From the IMG/VR virus record IMGVR_UViG_3300045125_000140, positions 1-64,000 of that record: 64,000 bases of DNA; one strand, given 5' to 3'. This document shows, piece by piece, positions 1 to 9,300 of this stretch (position 1 is its first letter; the number at the start of each line of letters is the position of its first letter). The position numbers and the translations under genes are program-made. The notes below the pieces were generated by a model that saw only the letters and a list, made by a program, of their open reading frames with translations, had not been told where the DNA came from and ran no database searches. The DNA is from a virus.

Positions 1-25
1 ACCCACACCCCCACTCTTTTTTACT

Positions 26-3000
26 TTAGATACTAGCGGTTACGACGTAACCAAATCTTGCCGAGTCCCCTTTAACCGTTCTGAATCTTATTTCTAAGAA
101 CGTATTTATAAGAGGATTTACATAATCTACCGTGATATCGTTTCCACTGACGGAGAAGGTAGCTCCGGGTACGTTGGTCTCCACAAGAGTTGTCAGATTA
201 ATTGATACAATTTGTGCCGCGTATACGCCATCATCAAATGTAAATAAGGCGTTGACGTTATCTTCAGCGATCGTGCTTATGGCTGGCGGAGACCCGGTGA
301 ACCCGGAAATGACTGGACTATTTCCGATAGAAAATGGTGAAGTTTGCGCTATCAAAGATCCGGAGCTTCCGTAACATCTGACTGAAGCTGAGGCTGTTCC
401 TAAGAACGACCCAATACCAGCCTGAACAGATAATACAAAGTCACTCCTATCAATGATACTTGTATATGACGTGCTCATGCCCAAAACCGAATACATGGCA
501 GGAAGCGCAATCATGTAAGAACCGGAAGTTACGAGCAAATCTACGTGAGTAATTGCTGTTAAGTTTGCTCCGTAGATTACGATAGTTGCAACATCAGTCG
601 GAGACACGACATCAAATGTCTCCACTCCAGATATTGTCGGAACTGACGGATTTACAACTGTCGGTATAAATTTAACTAGGGACGCGGAGCTGTTTCCATC
701 TGATCCGATAGAAATTTCTACATTCGTGTTTGTGGGGTTAATCGGAATGTTTACGCCGGTTATTGTAATCTTTGTTCTAGATTTAGGTGTTGAAATTGAT
801 CCGGTGGAGGCCGCGCCCCCGATAAGAATAGATCCGGTAGATACCGGGAAATTCTGACCTTCCAGCTCAATCTTGTATCCGGGTTGGCCGCGAACAAGTG
901 CAGACACTTGCGTGGTTCCCGAATATATGCGAACTCCGGTTATCTGCGGCGGTAAGTAGCTTGAAACCAATACGGGCGTCGTTGCTGTCTTTTGAGTTCC
1001 GGTAACCGCCGTTTTTATAACTAAATTTTTAGTAGTCCCGGCTGAATTTGGATCGATGTCAATATCGGACATCGATAACACACCCGCAAAAGGAGTAGCG
1101 ACGCTTCCGGAACGAGTGGCCGTAAACGAGACAACGTCCGTGCCGAAGGTAACTTCGGCGATGTTTACAGCGTATCCGTTGATAGACGAATCCCACTTGA
1201 ACAGATTATCTCCGTACAAGCTTCCGGTCGTCTCTTCCCCTTCTGCGTGCGTAGAAAGTGACAAGCTCGTTATGGACGGGACGGTATTTGTTGTGGTTAT
1301 TAGATAAGTATCACCAACTGATCCGTTGTTGTTATCGACCGTTAGCGTTATTTGTGTTCCTGGAGACACCTTCGGTTTTATCTTGTATTTTACAAGGATA
1401 ACCGTCGCAGACTGAACGACAGGTGCGCCGACGATCTCCATGTCGTTAGTTGACCCCGAAGTGGAGGCCGACACGGTTGCCGACGATAAGAAATCTGTTC
1501 CGTATATGGTTAACTCAGCTTCTGTACCCGGCTCAAACCCGTCGTACTGCCCGCCGTACGCATCGGAGGCAATTGACGTTATTGAAGGTGCGAGCGGAGC
1601 AACGACAGCGCACGTAGTAGTCGAGTTATTACCATTTGCATTAATTACTTTGAAGGTGAGATCTCCCGAGGAGACTACTGACGGAACGTCAAATGCAACA
1701 GAAAGAAGCGTATTGCCGCCCGAGACGGACGACTCGGTTATCGGAACCACACCTAACGATGCGACGCCGTCAAGAATTTCAATTCGGTAGTTACGGAAAT
1801 TTGACAACGTTCCGGCAGTAACAACGGCAAGGCTAGACGTCGTGCATGTAAGCGTAAAGATACGCCCGACTGCGCCCTCGCTTATAGTTGACGGAGTTAT
1901 TGAGGAGATGCTCGGAGTCTTGGTCGCTCCAACCACCCAGCCCACATCGATATACGACCCACCGGTGTTGATCAGGCGTACTACTATATTTCCCGCTTCC
2001 GGCGTAGTTACTGTGAGGGTAGCTCTTGACGGATTTGAGGCCACTACAACCGATCCGATGGTTGCAGTTCCTGGATTAACTACAATGCTCGCTGTTACTG
2101 GAGTCACGAACTCCGTTGCGTAAACCGTCAGAGTTTTGGCGTTGGCGTTTGCCGAGGTCGTCTCGGTGGCGCCTTCCATTACCTTGAAATATTGGAGGTT
2201 TGCTGCGCCTGCCGGGATAGCAAACTGAACATCGGTCGGTTCCAGCGCCACGTCTAGAACCTGTTGAAGTCGTACTACGAGGTTCTTAGCTGTTGCGGAG
2301 TTGGCCACATTAATTTTGATAAACGCGGTCACCCCTTCGCTGTCGCTTCTGGTCAGGCCAGTAGTGGAGAAGCCGCCGGACCATGTACCGGATAGAGGGA
2401 AGTATGTTCCCTTATACACAGTCATGTCTTCTATGGTAGCAAATGTCGGGGATGCGCCTGTGTCGGCGTCCACCAACGAATATCCGCGTTCTTTAAAATT
2501 AGCGACGGTTCCTGTTAACGGATACCCGCCCCACAGCGTTCCGCCTTCCGGCAATAGACCGAGAGGGAAATTTTTGCCGGTAATTACTAAATAATTAGTT
2601 CCTCCCGACATGGATGATGTTTCGTTGAACTGGTTTGTATATGGGCTCGTGAAGATTCTGACCGAAGTTATTTCCGGTTTGTTCGGAAGAATCGGGACAG
2701 CGACCGGAACGGATAACGTATTTGTTCCATTTAGCGCGTCTGTTAAATTCATCGCCAAGAACGCACCTGGCGGAAGATCGCCTACGTCAAAATCTACGAG
2801 TAATGATCCGTCAGTCTGCCTTCGATACTCAACATTTTTAATAGCTTGGTCGTTTAAAGGCTGAGTTGTGGGCCACACGACCGTGTTAGTTGTTGAGTTG
2901 GGATCAGAATAATCAGGGTATGGAATAGGTACCGCGTATGTTCTGGTGTTTGAGGGAATAAATGTGGCGGAGATCGCCTTACCCTGAATCGGTGGGGCGA

Positions 3001-4720
3001 TATTTACTGCGGTTCCAATCGGAGCAAAGGACGGTTCGAGTAACAAACTGGGAATTCTTTGAGCTTCTATCTTAATACTTGCTCGAGAATTTGTTCGAGC
3101 TAGTCGCATCTGAGTAACTAACGGAGTTCCGCCCATAGCTTCGCAGAACTCAACGTATCTTTGCGAATAACCTCCGGGAATAACTTCCGAGTAGAGGAAT
3201 CCACCCTCGATAGTTGGGGAGCCGTCCGGGTACGCGGGATCATCCGGACCAACCAGATCGGTCACTACAAATGTTCGTACATCAGCCGGATGCACAGATC
3301 CCGAAGGTTGGCCTCCGACGAGATAGATAAAGTCGCCTACCTTAGTCGTAGACCAAGTGCCGCTCGAGCAGCAATTTTGTCTAGGGAGAATTGCCGGGAA
3401 TACGGAGGTAGGTGCGGGCGGAACATTTGTGCACAGATAATACGTGTTCTCATCGTCGATCGATGATGCCGAGAAATCGGTGAACGAGTACTTTACGCCG
3501 GTGCTGACGGCCCACTCAGCATCAAATCCAAAGCGGCCGTACTTAGGCGATACCGGCAAGTATGTCGCCGAGGAGCCTACGGGGTGAACTGCGGATCTCT
3601 CTGCAAGAAGAGCTGCAATCAATGTTTGCACATCGGCAGTAAGCGCTCCGGATACGGTTGGATCGTTTGTTCCGCCGGAGATATCGACGGGCCCGTTGTT
3701 GTAGTAGTAGTGAAGCCTGTGATTTCGGTCCAGCGAAAACTCGTGAACTCCGCGAACGTTGTAGTTGGTGGAGTTGGCCGTTCCGGTTGTCGTCCACCAA
3801 ATAGTCGGCGTTTGCGCTCCGGCAGTAGGAGGACCAGAGATTGAGTAGATCGTCTTTTTTACAGTAGTGCCTAAAAGCTCGATGCGTAAAAAGATGCCTA
3901 GATAGCACGGGTGCGCTATTCCAATTCGGCTGGACGCCATAAGCGCTAACTGGAAAGAAACTCTATCAGTTAGCGGAGTTTCTCCTACCATCTCCGCTAC
4001 ATTTAACGTGACGCGCTGTACTTCGGAGTGTGGCACAGCCGATTTAACTCGGTGAAGTACGCGAGCACTCATGACGCCTCTATTAGAGGACTTTTGATAA
4101 ATACGAGCCTCGGATTGCCCGTATTCAAACTGCGCGGGTGACGAGGAATCCGATACAGTGAACCAGTCGCCGGCGGACAGTCTTTGGCCGGTCATTCCGG
4201 TAAAGTGATCTACAGCAACTACGGGCGCATACGTGGTTGGAAGGTGCGTGGGTACGCCAACGGCTGGTCCGGTACCTCCTCCGTTGAGCCCTGTATCGAC
4301 AACAAGAATATTTCCGGAAGGATTTTTTACCGACAGAGCTCTAGGAAATCTTATGTCAAGCGTGTTGTTTAGGGTCTGTTTAATGTAGACGCTGTCTACT
4401 ACGTCGGCGGTTGGCGTCGCTGCGGATTCTTGTAAATTACTTACGATTACCTTCGTGTTCGCGGACGTAGGGTGGATCGACGTATTTGCAATGTGCGTAT
4501 CAATTTGAGCGTGCGTGTTTGAGGGCAGGTACGCTAACTCAAACGTCAGATTAGAGTGGGAGATGCGAGGACCGGAACCTGGCGTGCCGCTGTGCGTGTG
4601 GCCGGAAGTGCCGGCAAACTTCGAGTCGAGCGTAACAAAGTTTCCGTTTACTCGATCATGCCACTCGACTGCGCCGCGTTCGACCAGGTCTAAGGAAAGG
4701 TATGGGGTATATGACGCCAT
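26..4720 (-). CDS. Large tail-fibre-like protein with IPT/TIG-type repeats
   Basis: This 1,564-residue protein is probably a tail fibre or other distal tail structure that contacts the host surface. The N-terminal 60 residues include SGHTHSG, a His-rich turn common in tail fibres. From about residue 690 to the C-terminus it is built of repeated beta-sandwich units of about 100 residues, each opening with a P-x-I-(T/S)-(S/G)-(V/I/L/F) segment (near residues 690, 940, 1050, 1150, 1260, 1360 and 1470) and containing I-x-G-x-N/D-(F/L), which is how IPT/TIG (immunoglobulin-like) domains look. Residues 160-430 could be a lectin-like domain, but this is a guess. The composition is rich in T, S, V and P. 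It is the last gene of the minus-strand tail module; the ATG lies directly after the stop region of the preceding gene. Confidence 0.8.
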   Translation of the reverse strand: MASYTPYLSLDLVERGAVEWHDRVNGNFVTLDSKFAGTSGHTHSGTPGSGPRISHSNLTFELAYLPSNTHAQIDTHIANTSIHPTSANTKVIVSNLQESAATPTADVVDSVYIKQTLNNTLDIRFPRALSVKNPSGNILVVDTGLNGGGTGPAVGVPTHLPTTYAPVVAVDHFTGMTGQRLSAGDWFTVSDSSSPAQFEYGQSEARIYQKSSNRGVMSARVLHRVKSAVPHSEVQRVTLNVAEMVGETPLTDRVSFQLALMASSRIGIAHPCYLGIFLRIELLGTTVKKTIYSISGPPTAGAQTPTIWWTTTGTANSTNYNVRGVHEFSLDRNHRLHYYYNNGPVDISGGTNDPTVSGALTADVQTLIAALLAERSAVHPVGSSATYLPVSPKYGRFGFDAEWAVSTGVKYSFTDFSASSIDDENTYYLCTNVPPAPTSVFPAILPRQNCCSSGTWSTTKVGDFIYLVGGQPSGSVHPADVRTFVVTDLVGPDDPAYPDGSPTIEGGFLYSEVIPGGYSQRYVEFCEAMGGTPLVTQMRLARTNSRASIKIEAQRIPSLLLEPSFAPIGTAVNIAPPIQGKAISATFIPSNTRTYAVPIPYPDYSDPNSTTNTVVWPTTQPLNDQAIKNVEYRRQTDGSLLVDFDVGDLPPGAFLAMNLTDALNGTNTLSVPVAVPILPNKPEITSVRIFTSPYTNQFNETSSMSGGTNYLVITGKNFPLGLLPEGGTLWGGYPLTGTVANFKERGYSLVDADTGASPTFATIEDMTVYKGTYFPLSGTWSGGFSTTGLTRSDSEGVTAFIKINVANSATAKNLVVRLQQVLDVALEPTDVQFAIPAGAANLQYFKVMEGATETTSANANAKTLTVYATEFVTPVTASIVVNPGTATIGSVVVASNPSRATLTVTTPEAGNIVVRLINTGGSYIDVGWVVGATKTPSISSITPSTISEGAVGRIFTLTCTTSSLAVVTAGTLSNFRNYRIEILDGVASLGVVPITESSVSGGNTLLSVAFDVPSVVSSGDLTFKVINANGNNSTTTCAVVAPLAPSITSIASDAYGGQYDGFEPGTEAELTIYGTDFLSSATVSASTSGSTNDMEIVGAPVVQSATVILVKYKIKPKVSPGTQITLTVDNNNGSVGDTYLITTTNTVPSITSLSLSTHAEGEETTGSLYGDNLFKWDSSINGYAVNIAEVTFGTDVVSFTATRSGSVATPFAGVLSMSDIDIDPNSAGTTKNLVIKTAVTGTQKTATTPVLVSSYLPPQITGVRIYSGTTQVSALVRGQPGYKIELEGQNFPVSTGSILIGGAASTGSISTPKSRTKITITGVNIPINPTNTNVEISIGSDGNSSASLVKFIPTVVNPSVPTISGVETFDVVSPTDVATIVIYGANLTAITHVDLLVTSGSYMIALPAMYSVLGMSTSYTSIIDRSDFVLSVQAGIGSFLGTASASVRCYGSSGSLIAQTSPFSIGNSPVISGFTGSPPAISTIAEDNVNALFTFDDGVYAAQIVSINLTTLVETNVPGATFSVSGNDITVDYVNPLINTFLEIRFRTVKGDSARFGYVVTASI

Positions 4721-4722
4721 TA

Positions 4723-5289
4723 TTAGTTGTTCCTACGAAGGTCGACCGGCTCGAGGTCGAGATCCATTATGTCAATTGAATCGTCGTCAGGGACGGCGAT
4801 GGAGAAGGCCGATGCCGATGTCGGGAAGTGCAGGATTATATGCATCCCTTTTACGGCGTATGTCTGAAAATTACCGCTCGCATCAGTCGTCAAAGCGAGA
4901 TCGTCGAGGCAGGCCAGTCCGTGATGGCGCACGTGCTCCGGAGTTATGTGGTAGTCAGCGAATATCGCCACGTAAGATCCGGGGCTGTTGGCACCAAAGG
5001 CGGTACGAACGTTTCCATAAATTCTGCAGAGCGGCGTTGTGGCGGTATCGAGAACCCAACGACTTACTTGAGGCTGATACTCGGACGGTTCTATATCCGG
5101 CTTACTGGGCAGCCTGGCAGTCAGCTGCTGGGCTACGCCCAGCGTCTCGGCGTCTGCTGCCGATTCCGATAGATGGGATATGGCGCTAACGTGGATATTG
5201 GATGGTACGGAAGTTACTCCGTTTACCGTATATCCGTTTAGCCGGGGATGCCAGCTTGGGGTCCAAATAATTAGGTTTTTATACGCCAT
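4723..5289 (-). CDS. Hypothetical tail-module protein, 188 aa
   Basis: I do not recognise this protein. It starts MAYKNLIIWTPSWHP and has a mixed beta-rich composition with an acidic C-terminus (DDDSIDIMDLDLEP). It sits 2 bases upstream of the large IPT/TIG fibre gene and 11 bases downstream of the thioredoxin-like gene, so it belongs to the same minus-strand tail operon. A carboxypeptidase-regulatory-like or Ig-like fold is suggested by the stretch DDLALTTDASGNFQTYAVKG, which resembles the 'T-D-x-x-G-x-F' turn of such domains, but that is only an inference. A structural or fibre-accessory role is likely from context. Confidence 0.65.
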   Translation of the reverse strand: MAYKNLIIWTPSWHPRLNGYTVNGVTSVPSNIHVSAISHLSESAADAETLGVAQQLTARLPSKPDIEPSEYQPQVSRWVLDTATTPLCRIYGNVRTAFGANSPGSYVAIFADYHITPEHVRHHGLACLDDLALTTDASGNFQTYAVKGMHIILHFPTSASAFSIAVPDDDSIDIMDLDLEPVDLRRNN

Positions 5290-5300
5290 GGCTATCTAAA

Positions 5301-5651
5301 TTAGTTTAAAGGTTCCTTATTAAGCCAGGGCGATAAGTCCTCTTCCTCCTCAGGAGTTATTAAACTAAGTAGCGCTTGATCAATCTCCGAGCCGACAAAA
5401 AGAATGGGTTTATCGTTATCAAATACGCCCTTCGGCAGCAGAAGTGCAGGGTAGCTAAACCCCGGTAAATTCATCTCGGTTGGGTACGGTTTACGTACTA
5501 CAAGTTGAATATCGTGTTCAATAAAAATCGGAGCCACCTTCTTTAACGCCGGTTCGCATAGCGGGCACGAATCCGAGTAGAAGAAGATGGGTCCTCCAAT
5601 AGGCCGATAATTACGCTTGCTTTTCGAGATGTTCATTGTTGTTGCACTCAA
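5301..5651 (-). CDS. Thioredoxin/glutaredoxin-like protein
   Basis: This 116-residue protein has the layout of a small thioredoxin-fold oxidoreductase: a beta strand (PIFFYSDS), then the dithiol motif CPLC at about residues 29-32, helix EPALKKVAPIF, and a proline before the next strand (SYPALLLP, about residue 68) in the position of the family's cis-proline. Such proteins exchange or isomerise disulfides. The location inside a tail-fibre operon is unusual and may relate to cysteine-bearing fibre domains nearby. The start may be TTG at 5651 (TTGA overlap with the upstream reading frame that ends at 5648) or ATG at 5636; neither has a strong Shine-Dalgarno sequence. Confidence 0.65.
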   Translation of the reverse strand: MSATTMNISKSKRNYRPIGGPIFFYSDSCPLCEPALKKVAPIFIEHDIQLVVRKPYPTEMNLPGFSYPALLLPKGVFDNDKPILFVGSEIDQALLSLITPEEEEDLSPWLNKEPLN

Positions 5652-5817
5652 ACACGCCTACAGAATAGCACCTGGAAAGCTGGAGGCATAGCGATCATAT
5701 CGGTCTGAACGCTATGAATATGGGAAGGTCCTATGGCTATTACCGGATCATCTTCTGGGTTACCTTTATCGGAATATTTACCGAACGGGTACGGCTTTAT
5801 ATACGCCAGATCTTTTT
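5648..5817 (-). other. Probable missing C-terminus of the 5797-6330 / 6339-11072 protein
   Basis: After the in-frame stop at 5797 coding continues in the -1 frame for about 55 residues (KDLAYIKPYPFGKYSDKG and onwards) and stops at 5648, overlapping the TTG start of the next gene by 4 bases. The switch lies on a run of five T on the plus strand (5813-5817, five A on the coding strand). The tight junction with the next gene and the natural-looking sequence support that this segment is really translated, most simply because one A is missing from the assembly. Confidence 0.55.
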
Positions 5818-6330
5818 CGGGACCGTGTTGGTGGTGTTTGTGAGCACCTCGATGCCTCCGGAGACATCGGCCAGCGGCGGCTCGAATCCGTCCGAATCGA
5901 AGATAGATGGGCCGGCAGTTATTATATTAGGATCCTGAATAGTATCGGAAGTGTGGTCATGATACCGCTGTCCGCCCAGGGTATTAAATTCCGTAGCGCC
6001 TTTAAACTCCGATATATTTATAGCTCTAAGTTGGCGATTAATTATTGAATCAATGATCGACGCGGCGTAGTCCCCCAGATTAGGATCGTCTAGTGTATAC
6101 GACCCGAGCGGCATTGGACCGGGAGCTCCGCCAAATATTGGATACACCGCTCCGGGAGGAACGGCTGAATCGGAAGGATAAACCAAGATATTATGGCCTG
6201 AATCCTGAATCGGAACAGACGACGAGTTTAGCGCAAGGATCGAAATATCCGAGATATTTGCTATAAGTTTCTCGAACAACGCGTTGAACGCCGGGGCAAT
6301 CTGAGTGACGCTCTGGGAATATGGCGACAC
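5797..6330 (-). CDS. C-terminal part of the VWA-domain tail protein (frame-split)
   Basis: Annotated alone this is a 177-residue protein starting at a GTG. It is more likely the continuation of the 6339-11072 protein. Reading upstream of the GTG in the same frame gives VTRKVLIYTVSPYSQS, which is what the central beta strand and following turn of a VWA domain look like, and the VWA domain's first half (DVVLALDMGGSLLFYR) sits at the end of the upstream frame. The frames join by -1 at a run of five G (6358-6362). The rest of the segment (PGAVYPIFGGAPG, GGQRYHDHTSD) is fibre-like with no recognised domain. It continues past 5797 in the -1 frame to 5648. Confidence 0.6.
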   Translation of the reverse strand: MSPYSQSVTQIAPAFNALFEKLIANISDISILALNSSSVPIQDSGHNILVYPSDSAVPPGAVYPIFGGAPGPMPLGSYTLDDPNLGDYAASIIDSIINRQLRAINISEFKGATEFNTLGGQRYHDHTSDTIQDPNIITAGPSIFDSDGFEPPLADVSGGIEVLTNTTNTVPKKIWRI

Positions 6331-6338
6331 GGTGTAGA

Positions 6339-9300
6339 TTAAAACCTTGCGAGTGACGGGGGAAGCGACGTCATCTCATCGCCTGCTTTTGAGATAGCGA
6401 GGGATAGCTGACTTAATCCGTTTGATGGTGGGGCGGACAGCTGCGTCTGCGGGGTCAACGTGGTGAAGATCTCGGCCTGGTTTGGAATTATGCTGTTCGT
6501 GTGAACAATTCTAAACCGTACTATGTTTGACGGCCACTTATTTAACGCGCTCAACATCTTATTAATAGCGCGATAGAACAACAACGATCCTCCCATATCC
6601 AACGCCAGCACAACATCTACGTATCTGAAGTCAGGATCGTTAGCTGTAGAATCCGACGTGATTTTTGAAACGCGGCGTTCGTAGAACGCGGCGTTATCCG
6701 TAACGCCAAGAGCCAGCTTCCCGTCGGTATCGGGAACTCGCAAGAATCCGGGAGGGCAGGAAGTTCCGACGGTCATGATTACCGTACCGGAAGGCACCTG
6801 AAGATCGGAATCGCATTCGGTAAACGGACGCGACCCGGATACGGATCCGACAGCTAAGGAAATTGCGGCGATTCCAGCCGACTCCGAAACTTTACCGGAG
6901 AACTCGAATAGCAGCGAAACTTCTTTAGCGGACACCGGGATCTTGTAGTTGTAGGAGAATCTGGAGCACTCTCCGGCGTACGCCGACGACTCGGATCCTA
7001 TCTTTGTGATAACACCGTCGACTACCAAAGATGTGGTTACGGTCGCGGATCCGTTAAACTTTCGCAGAGTAAACGAGACGGATACCTCGCGGCCCCTGAG
7101 CGGCTTCACATCCGTCAACTTTTGTTTTAGGTAAATTAACCCAGAAGATACGAACGTTATTCTCGCCTGGTTACCTCCGTCGGGAGAGTAGTGAGTAACC
7201 TCACCGTCTACGGGGATGATTTCAAACAGACCTTCAGATCCATAAACCTTCCATGGTGTAATCAGCGAATCGGCTTCTTCGGATTCAGCAACCGAGAAAA
7301 CTACACCTGATTCAGAGTCTATCTCTGCAGTTACGATATCGTTGTCGTAAACATCCTGCTGAAGTCCTTGGGGTTGAGGCGCGGATACCACATCGCACCA
7401 GCGTTTAACTTCTGCAGCAAGGTCAACACCGACTTGAGTTGTTGCGGCAGTTTTTTCTTCCTGCGTAGTAAACGGAAATCTCTGGCTACCGAACGACCCT
7501 AGATTCGGATATGTTGTGGGCGTAACTAATCCTGAAGCGTTAAGAAGGAACGGACCTAACCACGGGTTTTGAGCGTTATACGGAAGGCCCAGCGTATGCA
7601 TAGAGCGAAGATACTCGTCGGTACCGAGCGACGTGGTTGATCTCGGAGTATTTATGAACGAATCGGTTCCAGACGCATTCTTTAACTTTAAGAGATCGGT
7701 CCAACCTCGAAGTGAGGCGCGCAGAGAGTAGGTGGGTGACGGCGAAGGTGTTCCGGGAGACTCAATGTTTCCGGCAACGACGACACCAGTTCTAGACAAT
7801 CCAATGTTTTTAAACTCCGCATCCGCTTGAACAATCTGACCAAATCTGCGGTTGTTGTTTTTTGACCGGCTAAATCCGATGGTGCTCTTATCGGCCGCCA
7901 TTACGTCCATTGGGATAGGACCACGATTATCGCAAATGAAGAATGCTAACTTCTTAACACCCTGGATTTGTTTAAATCCTGTCGATATCTGAAAAATTGC
8001 GCCGGAATCGAAGCATCGTGAGGACACAGGTCCTACGAAATACGGGCCGGAGCCCTTGCCTACCAGTTCGATATTGGCGATATCCAACAAGATTTTGCTC
8101 TTGCTGCTGGAGGTTAGAAGTGTTCCCGAACGAAGCGGCGATATGATCGTCTGCAAAGTAGAATATTGACGAAGTCCGAGTGCTGCAGTCGACGTTGAGA
8201 TAGTTGGCGTAGATAGCCCGGCGGTAACTCCTGCAGCAAAAGGAGTGAAGTAATCTATGTTGCGGGTGAACGACGTACTCAACCTCGGACTTAAAATTCG
8301 GCACTCACCAAGCGTATCGTCGTAGGGAGATGCAGATACGGCGTTAGCTCCGAAGTACCCCAATATCGTTATGATTACTTTATTTCTATAAGATTCCGTG
8401 TCCAAAGAATTGACGAAAGACGTTAGGGTGTTTTTAACTCTGTCTAAATACTCGGTAGTCGAGAATCCGGACAGATTGTTGCTGTAGCCGATCTGAACGG
8501 CTAAAACTACGTGCACAGGAACGCTCGTGATCGCCGTCGTCTGCGGAACTAGGTATCCAGGAGACGATTTGACTTTTACCGAAACGGCTTTCTGTTGCTT
8601 GGGATACCGAGTAAATCCGCCGTTGGATATGCGATTTAGAGTAGCATCAAGATCGGCGAGATAGGATTTATTTCTAGCAGACGTGATGACTTGAGCGCTG
8701 AAACTGGTGTCGAGTCCGCTGCTTATCTCGCCCCAACCCATGTTGTCGATTGAATTAACGTTGGGCGAGAACGAAGCGCCGGTGATGCCGGCCCACACGG
8801 CTGGACCGCTCCCGTACTGCAGACCGACTCCTTCGATCCACTCTTGTGGCATTACGACTCCGGGAGACGAGATCACCTCGTTTCCATCGACATAGCATTT
8901 AAAGTCGTACTGATAATCAAGTAGCCCGGTGTATTCGTTGTACACTCGTGTTCCGGTATACCGGATTTCCAGCTTTAATTTGATTACTGTGTTGTAGATT
9001 GGCTGGATCGGGTTTCCAGTTACAGTCAGGTTTATAAGGGTTTCTCCCTCATTAACCAGCTTGATCTTTAAAGTTGGGACTTGAAAGTTTGTTATCGTCA
9101 AGCCGGATCTGCGCTCCAGCGTGAAGGTAACTCTTCGATCGTCGTTGAGACCGGGGGTGTTTCCTATTTCCCACTCGTTAATATTGCCGTTAGCGTTCGG
9201 TAAAAAGCTATAGGGACGGACTAGCGGTGTAGCCGTGCTCGGTCTTGGTACAGTAAAATTGCTTGCTAGGACGTCCAGATATTGAGTAGGAATCGTGAGG

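Noticed and set aside
3543-3908. Small genes on either strand inside the large fibre genes
   Set aside because: Many open frames of 60-220 codons lie opposite or out of frame within the 26-4720, 6339-11072 and 11074-14337 genes. They lack ribosome binding sites and have unnatural Arg/Ser/Cys-rich composition, so they are shadows of the fibre genes.
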